DNA from: Ideonella sp.
GTDB lineage: Bacteria > Pseudomonadota > Gammaproteobacteria > Burkholderiales > Burkholderiaceae_C
Assembly: GCA_015075545.1 (NCBI GenBank)
Contig: JABTUC010000006.1
Coordinates: 59,537 to 123,536 of the forward strand
Direction of reading: 5' to 3'
Length of the DNA: 64,000 nt
Below, in pieces: positions 51,780-59,259 of the stretch. Under the pieces are notes generated by a model, which saw nothing but the letters and a program-made list of their open reading frames with translations, ran no database searches and was not told the origin of the DNA. The translations under genes were made by a program, and so were the position numbers. The first letter of the stretch is position 1. Every line of letters begins with the position of its first letter.

Positions 51780-52556
51780 ATGGCTGAACCGCTCGTATTG
51801 ATCGAAACCGTCGGCGCGGTGCGCAAGCTGACGCTCAACCGCCCGGCGGCGCTCAACAGCTTCACCGCGGCGATGCACCGCGAGCTGCGCGCTGCGCTCG
51901 ACGCCGCGGCCGACGACGCGGGCGTGCGCTGCCTGGTGATCACCGGCGCCGGCCGCGGCTTCTGTGCCGGCCAGGATCTCAACGACAGCGACGTCAACAC
52001 CGACACCGGCGCCGTCGTCGAGAAGATCTACAAGCCGCTGGCGCTGCGCATCGCCTCGATGCCGGTGCCGGTGATCGCGATGGTCAACGGCGTGGCCGCC
52101 GGCGCCGGCGCCAACTTCGCGCTCGGCTGCGACCTCGTGGTCGCTGCGAAGTCCGCCGTCTTCATCCAGGCGTTCTCGAAGATCGGGCTTGTTCCCGACT
52201 GCGGCGGCACCTGGCTGCTGCCGCGGCTGGTGGGCCGCGCCAAGGCGATCGGCCTGGCGATGACGGGCGACAAGCTCGCCGCCGAAGACGCCGAGCGCAT
52301 GGGCCTGATCTGGCGCTGCATCGACGACGCCGCGCTGGCCGACCAGACGATGGCGCTGGCGGCGAAGCTGGCCGCGATGCCGGTGAAGGCGCTGGCCGCG
52401 ACGCGGCGCACGATCGACGAGTCGATGATGATCGACTACGCCGCGGCGCTGTCGCTCGAAGGGCGCGTGCAGCAGCAGATGAGCGAACAGGCCGACTTCC
52501 GCGAAGGCGTCGCCGCGTTCCTCGAGAAGCGCGCGCCGAAGTTCGGCGACCGCTGA
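51780..52556 (+). CDS. enoyl-CoA hydratase/isomerase, PaaG-like
   Basis: A 258-residue crotonase-fold protein. The oxyanion-hole stretches are GAGRGFCAGQDLNDSD and NGVAAGAGANFALGCDLVVA. IGLVPDCGGTWLLPRLVG places Asp140 where PaaG has its catalytic Asp; true hydratases carry Glu there, and the hydratase Glu is absent. PaaG isomerises ring-epoxyphenylacetyl-CoA to the oxepin. A related acyl-CoA isomerase step is likely here. The ATG at 51780 is preceded by GAGGG. Neighbours are 24 bases before and 32 bases after. Confidence 0.87.
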   Translation: MAEPLVLIETVGAVRKLTLNRPAALNSFTAAMHRELRAALDAAADDAGVRCLVITGAGRGFCAGQDLNDSDVNTDTGAVVEKIYKPLALRIASMPVPVIAMVNGVAAGAGANFALGCDLVVAAKSAVFIQAFSKIGLVPDCGGTWLLPRLVGRAKAIGLAMTGDKLAAEDAERMGLIWRCIDDAALADQTMALAAKLAAMPVKALAATRRTIDESMMIDYAAALSLEGRVQQQMSEQADFREGVAAFLEKRAPKFGDR

Positions 52557-52588
52557 ATGTCGGCGTCGACCCCGGGCTGAGCGCTGCG

Positions 52589-53725
52589 ATGCGCGTCGAG
52601 ATCCTCGGCGGCGGCCCGGCCGGGTTGACGCTGGCGATCCTGCTCAAGCGTCACGACCCGGCGCACCGGGTGCGCGTGGTCGAGCGCGGGCCGCGCGGCG
52701 CCACCTGGGGTTTCGGCGTCGTGTTCTCCGATCGCGCGCTGGACTTCCTGCGCGCCGATGCGCCCGAGCTGCACGACCTGCTGGCGCCGCGCATGCAGTC
52801 GTGGCAGGACCTGACGATCGTGCACGGCGACACGCGCGTGCCGATCGGCGGCAACGGCTTCGCGTCGATCGGCCGGCTCGAGCTGCTCGACGCGCTGCAG
52901 CGCGAAGCGCAGCGGCTGGGCGCAGTGCTCGAGTTCGAGCGGCCGCTGGCCGACGTGCGCGAGCTGGGCGAGGCCGATCTGCTGGTGGCGGCCGACGGCG
53001 CGTTCTCGGCGTCGCGCGACGCGCGCCCCTCGGAATTCGGCACGCAGCTCGACTGGCGGCACAACCGCTTCGTCTGGTACGGCACGACGTTGCCGTTCGA
53101 TACGCTGACGCTGACCTTCCGCGCGCACGCGCTGGGCGTCTTCTGCGCCCACCACTACCGCTACGCGCCGGATCGCAGCACCTTTCTGGTCGAGGTCGAC
53201 GAGGCCACCTACCGGCGCGCCGGCTTCGAGGCGATGAGCGAGGCCGACAGCCTGCGCCTGTGCGAGCAGGTGTTCGCGCCCGACCTGCACGGGCACCGGC
53301 TGCTGTCCAACCGCTCGACGTGGCGGCGTTTTCCGGTGATCTGGAACGAACGCTTCTTCGCCGGCCGCAGCGTGCTGATCGGCGATGCGCTGCGCACGGT
53401 GCACTTCTCGATCGGCTCGGGCACCCGGCTGGCGATGGAAGATGCGATCGCGCTGGCGCGCTGCCTCCACAGCGATGCGCGCGTCGACGACGCGCTGGCG
53501 CGGTTCCAGCGCGAGCGCGAGCCGCCGATGCGCAAGATCTGGGACGCCGCCAACGTGAGCCTGCGCTGGTACGAGGGCATGGGCGCGCTGATGGCGCTCG
53601 ACCCGCACGAGTTCGCCTACCGCTACATGACGCGCAGCGGCCGCGTCGACCACGCCGAGGTGCGTCGCCGCGATCCGGCGCTGGCGCGCGCCTACGAGCG
53701 GCTGCATCCCGAGCGCTTCGGCTGA
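52589..53725 (+). CDS. FAD-dependent monooxygenase, salicyloyl/anthraniloyl-CoA hydroxylase-like
   Basis: A 378-residue flavoprotein hydroxylase. FAD motifs are ILGGGPAGLTLAIL near the start and SVLIGDALRTVHFSIGSGTR with LAMEDAIALAR. The HFSIGSGTxLAMEDAI block is typical of the hydroxylase half of bifunctional salicylyl-CoA 5-hydroxylase and anthraniloyl-CoA monooxygenase. The old-yellow-enzyme half of those proteins is absent. GFGVVFSDRAL also fits. By inference it hydroxylates an aromatic CoA thioester; it ends the operon that began with the Liv importer. Confidence 0.85.
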   Translation: MRVEILGGGPAGLTLAILLKRHDPAHRVRVVERGPRGATWGFGVVFSDRALDFLRADAPELHDLLAPRMQSWQDLTIVHGDTRVPIGGNGFASIGRLELLDALQREAQRLGAVLEFERPLADVRELGEADLLVAADGAFSASRDARPSEFGTQLDWRHNRFVWYGTTLPFDTLTLTFRAHALGVFCAHHYRYAPDRSTFLVEVDEATYRRAGFEAMSEADSLRLCEQVFAPDLHGHRLLSNRSTWRRFPVIWNERFFAGRSVLIGDALRTVHFSIGSGTRLAMEDAIALARCLHSDARVDDALARFQREREPPMRKIWDAANVSLRWYEGMGALMALDPHEFAYRYMTRSGRVDHAEVRRRDPALARAYERLHPERFG

Positions 53726-53759
53726 AGCGGCGCCTGCGCCTGCGCGGCGGCCGGCAATG

Positions 53760-53773
53760 TTGACTCGGGTCAA
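53760..53773 (+). promoter_or_regulatory. candidate Fnr/Crp-type box upstream of hsp20 genes
   Basis: TTGACTCGGGTCAA is a perfect dyad (TTGAC-N4-GTCAA), one base per half from the Fnr consensus TTGAT-N4-ATCAA, extended by G and C to a 6-bp dyad. It is centred roughly 70 bases before the start site predicted from the sigma-32-like promoter. Confidence 0.5.
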
Positions 53774-53802
53774 CGTGCGCGAGGCCGTGCATGCGAAGGC
53801 CT

Positions 53803-53832
53803 CTTGAAATCGTCGCGCGTCGATGCCATCTA
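53803..53832 (+). promoter_or_regulatory. sigma-32-type heat-shock promoter
   Basis: CTTGAAA at 53803-53809 and GCCATCTA at 53825-53832 with about 15 bases between fit the sigma-32 consensus (CTTGAAA and CCCATNTA). It lies 60 bases before the first hsp20 gene. Confidence 0.7.
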
Positions 53833-53893
53833 TCGGCTTGCCAACGCGGCTCGCCCGAGGCGACCGCGATCTCCACCGTTGAACGGAGGTTCT

Positions 53894-54349
53894 ATGTACG
53901 AATCGTTGCTGAACTATCCGAACAGCCTGTTCGGCGAATTCGAGCGGCTGCGCCGCGAACTGGACGACGCGTTCGGCGTCTCCGGCATGCCCGGCAGCAT
54001 CCGCTCGGTGGCCGCGGGCAGCGCACCGGCCATCAACATCGGGCGCACGCCCACCAGCGTCGAGGTGTACGCCTTCGCGCCGGGCCTGGACGCCTCGAAG
54101 ATCGACGTCACGCTCGACCGCGGCGTGCTGCGCGTCGGCGGCGAGCGCGCTTCCGCGCTGCCGCAAGGGGAGCGCGCCAAGGGCAGCGTCTATGCGCGCG
54201 AGCGCAGCGAGGGCCGCTTCGGCCGCACGGTGGCGCTGCCCGACGACGTCGACCCGGCGCACGTGAAGGCCACCTACACCGACGGCGTGCTGCAGATCAG
54301 CATCGCACGCCGCGAAGCCGTGCAACCCAAGCGCATCACCGTGCAGTGA
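53894..54349 (+). CDS. Hsp20/alpha-crystallin small heat-shock protein (first of pair)
   Basis: A 151-residue ATP-independent holdase. The alpha-crystallin domain runs from about residue 45 to 140, with VEVYAFAPGLDASKIDVTLD and GRFGRTVALPDDVDPAHVKA; the usual closing GVL motif is DGVLQISIARRE. ACGGAGG lies six bases before the ATG at 53894. It is 26 bases upstream of a second Hsp20 gene, and both follow a sigma-32-like promoter and a Fnr-like palindrome, so heat and low-oxygen control are possible. Confidence 0.93.
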   Translation: MYESLLNYPNSLFGEFERLRRELDDAFGVSGMPGSIRSVAAGSAPAINIGRTPTSVEVYAFAPGLDASKIDVTLDRGVLRVGGERASALPQGERAKGSVYARERSEGRFGRTVALPDDVDPAHVKATYTDGVLQISIARREAVQPKRITVQ

Positions 54350-54375
54350 TGCCCGCAAGTCGAAGGAGCCCGATC

Positions 54376-54747
54376 ATGAACGACAAGACCCGAGTCGCCA
54401 CTCAGGAGCAGCCGCAGCGCGCCGTGCTGCCGGCAGTGGACGTGTACGAGGACGAGAGCGGCATCACCTTGCTGGCTGACATGCCCGGCGTGCCGCGCGA
54501 GCAACTCGAGCTGAAGATCGAGGGCGACACGCTGTCGATCGAAGGCGCCGTGCGCGCGCTGACGCCCGAGGGCCTGGAGGCGGTGTACGCCGAGGTGCGC
54601 GTGCCGCGCTACCGCCGCAGCTTCACGCTCAGCCGCGAGCTCGACAGCGCGCACATCGACGCCAGCCTGAAGGACGGCGTGCTGACGCTGCGCATCCCGA
54701 AGCAGGCATACGCGCAGCCGCGCCGCATTGCCGTGCAGGCCGGCTGA
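54376..54747 (+). CDS. Hsp20/alpha-crystallin small heat-shock protein (second of pair)
   Basis: A 123-residue Hsp20 with a short N-terminal arm. VDVYEDESGITLLADMPGVP opens the alpha-crystallin domain and DGVLTLRIPKQ closes it. AAGGAG lies ten bases before the ATG at 54376. Pairs of unequal small heat-shock proteins often co-assemble; here they share an operon. A GC hairpin at 54764-54786 probably ends the unit. Confidence 0.93.
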   Translation: MNDKTRVATQEQPQRAVLPAVDVYEDESGITLLADMPGVPREQLELKIEGDTLSIEGAVRALTPEGLEAVYAEVRVPRYRRSFTLSRELDSAHIDASLKDGVLTLRIPKQAYAQPRRIAVQAG

Positions 54748-54763
54748 AGCCCGTGTCGAGCCG

Positions 54764-54786
54764 AGGCCCGCCGTCCCGGCGGGCCT
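54764..54786 (+). terminator. terminator-like hairpin after hsp20 pair
   Basis: A perfect 10-base-pair stem (AGGCCCGCCG / CGGCGGGCCT, loop TCC), 17 bases after the stop, followed by only two T's. Confidence 0.6.
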
Positions 54787-54900
54787 GGTTCGACCTGGGG
54801 CGCGCAATGGCCTTCGCCGCTGCCCAGCGCGGGCGCATACTGAACGCGCCGCCGCTCATGCGCCGCGACTGCGGCGCATGCGCACCGATGCGTTAGCGCG

Positions 54901-56316
54901 ATGAACCACACCCCCGCCGTCTCGCCGTGGCTGTGGGGGTCACTGTTCGCGCAGACACTGGCGGCGGGCGCCGACGCGCAGGTGGCACGCGCTTTGCGCG
55001 AGGCGCGACTGGCGTCGCTGCTGGCGGCGGCACGCGCATCGCCGCTGTACCGCGAGCGCCTGCAGCACGCGCCGGTGCACGGCAGCGACGATCTGCACGC
55101 GCTCGAGCCGGTGGCCAAGGCCGAGCTGATGCAGCGCTTCGACGACTGGGCCACCGATCGCGCGGTCACTCGCTCGGCGGTCGATCGCTTTCTCGAGACC
55201 TCGCACGACCTGGCCGATGCCTTCCTCGGGCGCTACCTGGTGTGGACGAGCTCGGGCACCAGCGGCACACCGGGCATCTTCGTGCAGGACGAAGGCAGCC
55301 TCGCCGCCTACGAGGTGCTCGATGCACTGCGCCTGCGCTCGCAGACATCGTACGCGACGCTGCCGCTGACGGCGTGGAGCGCTGGCCAGCGCTTCGCCTT
55401 CGTCGCGGCCACCGGCGGGCGCTTCGCCGGCGCGGTGGCGATCACGCGGCTGGTCCGCCTGCACAGCGCCTGGTCCTGGCTGGCGCCGCAGATCAGCACG
55501 TTCTCGGTGCTGACGCCGCTGGCGCAGCTGGCGGCCGAGCTGCAGCAGTGGCAGCCGACCGTGCTGATCACCTACCCGAGCTGCGCCGTCGCGCTGGCGC
55601 GGCTGCAACTCGCCGGCGGCCTGACGCTGCGGCTGAGCGAGCTGTGGCTCGGCGGCGAGCAACTCTCGACGGGCCAGCGCGCGCTGCTGCGCCGCGCCTT
55701 CGGCTGCCCGCTGCGCAACAACTACGGTGCTTCGGAGTTCTTCACCATCGCCTGCGAGTGCGAGCACGAGCGCCTGCACCTCAACGACGACTGGCTGATC
55801 CTCGAGCCGGTCGATCGCCAACTGCGCCCGCTGCCGGCCGGCGAGCCGTCGCACGCGGTGCTGCTGACCCACCTGGCCAACCACGTGCAGCCGCTGCTGC
55901 GCTACCGCCTCGACGATGCGGTGCGCTTCACCGGCGAGGCCTGCGCCTGCGGCAGCCGGCTGCCGGTGATCGAGGTGCAGGGGCGCAGCGGCCACACGCT
56001 GGTGATGCACGACGAGCGCGACCGCGAAGTCACGTTGCTACCGCTGGCGCTCGAGACGGCGATCGAGGAGGGTGCCCAGGTCACGCATTTCCAGCTCCTG
56101 TGCACGGCGCCCGACGCGCTCGAGCTGCGGCTGGAGCCCGAGGTGGCCGACCCGGTGGCGGCATTCGGGCGGGCGCAGGCCGCGTTGCGGGCGTTTCTGG
56201 CCGGGCACGGCCTGGGGCAGGTACGCATCGAGCACGGCCGCCGGCCGCCGCTGCGCGAGCGCGCCAGCGGCAAGCTGTGCCGCGTGCGCATGGCGCCGCG
56301 CGAGCCGGACGCCTGA
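54901..56316 (+). CDS. PaaK-like acyl/aryl-CoA ligase (ANL superfamily)
   Basis: A 471-residue adenylate-forming enzyme close to phenylacetate-CoA ligase. The P-loop-like motif is WTSSGTSGTPGIF, and RNNYGASEFFTIACECEHER includes the family's YGxxE motif with two cysteines as in PaaK. The RYRLDDAVRFTGEACACGSR segment holds further PaaK-type cysteines and the hinge region. It should activate a carboxylic acid with ATP and CoA. No obvious ribosome site precedes the ATG at 54901. It is separated from the Liv/PaaG/monooxygenase genes only by the hsp20 pair. Confidence 0.83.
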   Translation: MNHTPAVSPWLWGSLFAQTLAAGADAQVARALREARLASLLAAARASPLYRERLQHAPVHGSDDLHALEPVAKAELMQRFDDWATDRAVTRSAVDRFLETSHDLADAFLGRYLVWTSSGTSGTPGIFVQDEGSLAAYEVLDALRLRSQTSYATLPLTAWSAGQRFAFVAATGGRFAGAVAITRLVRLHSAWSWLAPQISTFSVLTPLAQLAAELQQWQPTVLITYPSCAVALARLQLAGGLTLRLSELWLGGEQLSTGQRALLRRAFGCPLRNNYGASEFFTIACECEHERLHLNDDWLILEPVDRQLRPLPAGEPSHAVLLTHLANHVQPLLRYRLDDAVRFTGEACACGSRLPVIEVQGRSGHTLVMHDERDREVTLLPLALETAIEEGAQVTHFQLLCTAPDALELRLEPEVADPVAAFGRAQAALRAFLAGHGLGQVRIEHGRRPPLRERASGKLCRVRMAPREPDA

Positions 56317-56329
56317 TCCGCCAGGCCGC

Positions 56330-57079
56330 TCAGGTGGCCGCGCCGCTGACCAGCGCCTGCAGCGCCGCCTCGTCGAGGATCTGCACCTGGCGCTGGTGCA
56401 CCCTGAGCACGCCGTCTTCGTGGAACTTGGAGAAGCAGCGGCTCACCGTCTCGAGCTTCAGGCCGAGGTAGGTGCCGATCTCCTCGCGCGTCATGCGCAG
56501 GATCAGCGAGGTCGGCGAGAAACCGCGCGCCTTGAGCCGCTGCGCCAGGTTGAGCAGGAACGCGGCCAGCCGCTCCTCGGCGCGCATGCTGCCCAGCAGC
56601 ATCATGACGCCGTGATCGCGCACGATCTCGCGGCCCATGATGCGGTGGAACTGCCGCTGCAGCTCGGTGAAGTCGCGCGACAGGCTCTCGAGCTGCTGGT
56701 ACGGGATCACGCAGACCTGCGAGTCCTCGAGGGCCACCGCGCCGCAGGTGTGGCGGTCGGTGCTGATGCCGTCGAGCCCGAGCAGCTCGCCGGCCATCTG
56801 GAAGCCGGTGACGTGTTCGCGGCCGTCTTCCGACGAAGTGCAGGTCTTGAAGAAGCCGGTGCGCACCGCGTACAGCGCGTCGAACGACTGGCCGGCCCGG
56901 TAAAGCGATTCGCCGCGCTTGACGCTGCGCCGCTGGGCCACCAGGCCGTCGAGCCGCTGCATCTCCGCCGCATTGAGGCCCACCGGCAGGCACAGCTCGC
57001 GCAGACCGCAAGTCGAGCAGGCAGCCTTCAGGGCTGCGGCGGTCAACGGGCGGGCGGCGGGGGCGGTGCTGCTTGACAT
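56330..57079 (-). CDS. fnr: Fnr-type oxygen-sensing transcription regulator
   Basis: A 249-residue Crp/Fnr-family activator. The [4Fe-4S] ligands are all present: Cys21, Cys24, Cys30 in ACSTCGLRELC and Cys112 in DRHTCGAVAL, matching E. coli Cys20/23/29/122. The C-terminal helix-turn-helix TREEIGTYLGLKLETVSR carries Glu210, Ser213 and Arg214, the residues that read TTGAT-type half-sites. It senses oxygen loss. A Fnr-like half-conserved box overlaps its own start (57073-57086). It is divergent from hemN. Confidence 0.95.
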   Translation of the reverse strand: MSSSTAPAARPLTAAALKAACSTCGLRELCLPVGLNAAEMQRLDGLVAQRRSVKRGESLYRAGQSFDALYAVRTGFFKTCTSSEDGREHVTGFQMAGELLGLDGISTDRHTCGAVALEDSQVCVIPYQQLESLSRDFTELQRQFHRIMGREIVRDHGVMMLLGSMRAEERLAAFLLNLAQRLKARGFSPTSLILRMTREEIGTYLGLKLETVSRCFSKFHEDGVLRVHQRQVQILDEAALQALVSGAAT

Positions 57080-57086
57080 GGGTCAG
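57073..57086. promoter_or_regulatory. candidate Fnr box overlapping fnr start
   Basis: TTGACATGGGTCAG fits TTGAC-N4-GTCAA with one mismatch. It covers the fnr start codon, where binding would repress rather than activate. Part may be coding coincidence. Confidence 0.3.
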
Positions 57087-57134
57087 AAGGCGGTGGGAAG
57101 AGCATCCGGACGGTGGCGGCGACGGACATCAGGC

Positions 57135-57148
57135 TTGCGCTCGGTCAA
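57135..57148. promoter_or_regulatory. candidate Fnr box between fnr and hemN
   Basis: TTGCGCTCGGTCAA has one good Fnr half-site (GTCAA) and one degenerate half (TTGCG) with the right four-base spacer. It lies 35 bases before the hemN start. Confidence 0.4.
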
Positions 57149-57182
57149 GGTCGGCGGATCGAGCCGGGCTCAACATCGCGCC

Positions 57183-58592
57183 GTGCCCGTAGCCCAGACC
57201 GTCGCCCGCGAGCCGCAAGCCGCGCTGTCCGAAGCGTTGCTGCACCGGTTCGACACACCCGGACCACGGTATACATCCTATCCGACTGCCGACCGCTTCG
57301 TCGAAGCCTTCGGAGCGGTCGACACGCAGCGGGCGTTGCGCCAGCGCGCGACCTTCGGCAGCCCGACGCCGCTGTCGGTCTACGTGCACATTCCGTTCTG
57401 CGAATCGCTGTGCTACTACTGCGCCTGCAACAAGATCATCACGCGGCACCATGAGCGCGCCGCCGAGTACCTCGACGCGCTGGAGACCGAGCTCGACCTG
57501 GTGATCGACGCGCTCGGCCCCGAGCAGCCGGTGAGCCAGCTTCACTTCGGCGGCGGCTCGCCCACCTTCCTGTCCGACGCCGAGCTGGCGCGCACGCTGC
57601 GTGCGTTGCGCGCGGTGCTGCGCTTCGAGCCCGACATCGAGATGTCGATCGAGGTCGACCCGCGCACCGTCACCGACGAACGGCTGGCGCACCTGCGCGA
57701 GCTGGGCTTCAACCGCATCAGCTTCGGCGTGCAGGATTTCGACCCCCAGGTGCAGATCGCGGTGCACCGCGTGCAGCCGTACGAGAGCGTGCGCGATCTG
57801 ATGGCGTGCGCGCGCCGGCTGGGCTTCCAGTCGATCAACGCCGACCTCATCTACGGCCTGCCGCGGCAGAGCGCGCGCAGCTTCGCGCGCACCGTGCAGC
57901 AGATCGGCGAACTGCGGCCCGACCGCATCGCGCTGTACGCCTATGCCCACCTGCCGGCGCGCTTCAAGCCGCAGCGGCGCATCGCCGCCGAGCAGTTGCC
58001 GGGCGCCGCGCAGCGCGTGGCGATGCTCGGCAACGCGGTGGGCGGCCTGCTGGCGCACGGCTACACCTACATCGGCATGGACCACTTCGCGCTGCCCGGC
58101 GACGCGCTGGCGGTGGCCAAGCGGCAGGGGCGGCTGCACCGCAACTTCCAGGGCTACAGCACGCAGCCCGACTGCGACCTGATCGGTCTCGGCGTGTCGT
58201 CGATCGGCCGCGTCGGCGCCACCTACTACCAGAACGCCAAGACGCTATCGGAGTACTACGACGCGCTGCGCCAGCGCCAACTGCCGGTGGCGCGCGGCTT
58301 CGCGCTGTCGCGCGACGACGTGGTGCGCCGCGCGGTGATCATGGCGTTGATGTGCCAGGGCTGGCTCGAGTTCGAGTCGATCGAGCTGGCGCACCTGGTC
58401 AACGTGCGCAGCTATTTCGCCAACGAGCTGCAGCAGCTCGCGACCTTCGAGGAGGCCGGCCTGGTCGAGATCGAGGACGCCGGCATTCGAGTGACGCCGG
58501 CCGGCTGGTACGTGGTGCGCGCGATCGCGATGGTGTTCGACCGCCACCTGCAGGCCGACCGCGCCCGCGAGCGCTTCTCGCGCGTCATCTAG
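57183..58592 (+). CDS. hemN: oxygen-independent coproporphyrinogen III oxidase
   Basis: A 469-residue radical-SAM enzyme that makes protoporphyrinogen without oxygen. The iron-sulphur cluster motif is CESLCYYCAC (Cys73, Cys77, Cys80), preceded by VYVHIPF. GGGSPTFL binds SAM; ADLIYGLPRQ and TYIGMDHFALPGD are HemN features, as is the N-terminal trip-wire segment PGPRYTSYPTADRF. GTG 57183 is the start that gives family length; an ATG at 57078 would overlap fnr. It is divergent from fnr and is a usual Fnr target. Confidence 0.94.
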   Translation: MPVAQTVAREPQAALSEALLHRFDTPGPRYTSYPTADRFVEAFGAVDTQRALRQRATFGSPTPLSVYVHIPFCESLCYYCACNKIITRHHERAAEYLDALETELDLVIDALGPEQPVSQLHFGGGSPTFLSDAELARTLRALRAVLRFEPDIEMSIEVDPRTVTDERLAHLRELGFNRISFGVQDFDPQVQIAVHRVQPYESVRDLMACARRLGFQSINADLIYGLPRQSARSFARTVQQIGELRPDRIALYAYAHLPARFKPQRRIAAEQLPGAAQRVAMLGNAVGGLLAHGYTYIGMDHFALPGDALAVAKRQGRLHRNFQGYSTQPDCDLIGLGVSSIGRVGATYYQNAKTLSEYYDALRQRQLPVARGFALSRDDVVRRAVIMALMCQGWLEFESIELAHLVNVRSYFANELQQLATFEEAGLVEIEDAGIRVTPAGWYVVRAIAMVFDRHLQADRARERFSRVI

Positions 58593-59181
58593 CCGTCCGC
58601 GGCTCGGGGCCCAGGCCCACCGGCGCCGGCACCAGGTTGACGATGCGGGTGAAGAGCTTCTCGTAATCGGTTTCGGGCTCGGCCCCGGCCAGCGCGTCGC
58701 GGTTGGCGGCAAAGGCCTCGTTCAGCTCGCTCCAGTCGGCGGCGGTGAGCGTGCGTTCGGCCAGCGGCAGGACCTCGCGCTCCTCGAGCGCCATGTGCGC
58801 GAGGTAGAAGTCGATGTAGCGCGCCGCGGCGTCCTCGAACGCGGCGCGCCGCGAGTCGCCCATCACCTCGTAGGCCAGCAGCGCATGCTCGAGCTCGCGG
58901 ATGCGCAGTTCGCCGCGCGAGTGCTCGAGATCGAGCCGGTCGAGCACGTCGCGGTGCTGCGGCGTGCGTGCGCGCAGCTTCGGGAACAGCAGCTCCGATT
59001 CCTTCCTGTGGTGGCGCTTCTCCGGGAACTCGTCGACGTAGAACAGCATCGCGCGCAGCGCCGCGAAGTCGGGCGGCGTGCCTTCGCGTCGGTGCTGCGC
59101 CAGCAGCATCTGAATCGAGCGCAACATGGCGGCCAGCGCGGCATGCTCACCGCGGATGACATCGATCGCCGTGGGGGTCAT
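58585..59181 (-). CDS. hemerythrin-domain protein
   Basis: A 198-residue four-helix protein with a di-iron-type His/Glu set: GEHAAL in helix 1, KRHHRKESELLFP in helix 2, LDLEHSRGELR in helix 3 and YLAHMALEEREVLPLAE in helix 4. Stand-alone bacterial hemerythrins bind oxygen or repair nitric-oxide-damaged iron-sulphur clusters. Placement directly after nnrS on the same strand (78-base gap) favours a nitric-oxide role. It overlaps the end of hemN by eight bases. A Fnr-like sequence lies 49 bases before its start. Confidence 0.92.
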   Translation of the reverse strand: MTPTAIDVIRGEHAALAAMLRSIQMLLAQHRREGTPPDFAALRAMLFYVDEFPEKRHHRKESELLFPKLRARTPQHRDVLDRLDLEHSRGELRIRELEHALLAYEVMGDSRRAAFEDAAARYIDFYLAHMALEEREVLPLAERTLTAADWSELNEAFAANRDALAGAEPETDYEKLFTRIVNLVPAPVGLGPEPRTAR

Positions 59182-59229
59182 GGCGCACCTCGGAGGCGCC
59201 CAGCATGCGCCGGCGTGCCGCGGCGCACT

Positions 59230-59243
59230 TTGACGGCCGACAA
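59230..59243. promoter_or_regulatory. candidate Fnr-like box upstream of hemerythrin gene
   Basis: TTGACGGCCGACAA fits TTGAC-N4-GTCAA with one mismatch. It lies in the short gap between nnrS and the hemerythrin gene, extending up to the nnrS stop region. Confidence 0.35.
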
Positions 59244-59259
59244 ACTGCGCAGTCGGTGC

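Noticed and set aside
57078-57182. ATG at 57078 as start of hemN
   Set aside because: It overlaps the divergent fnr start and the candidate Fnr box, and adds 35 residues not seen in HemN proteins. GTG 57183 gives normal length.
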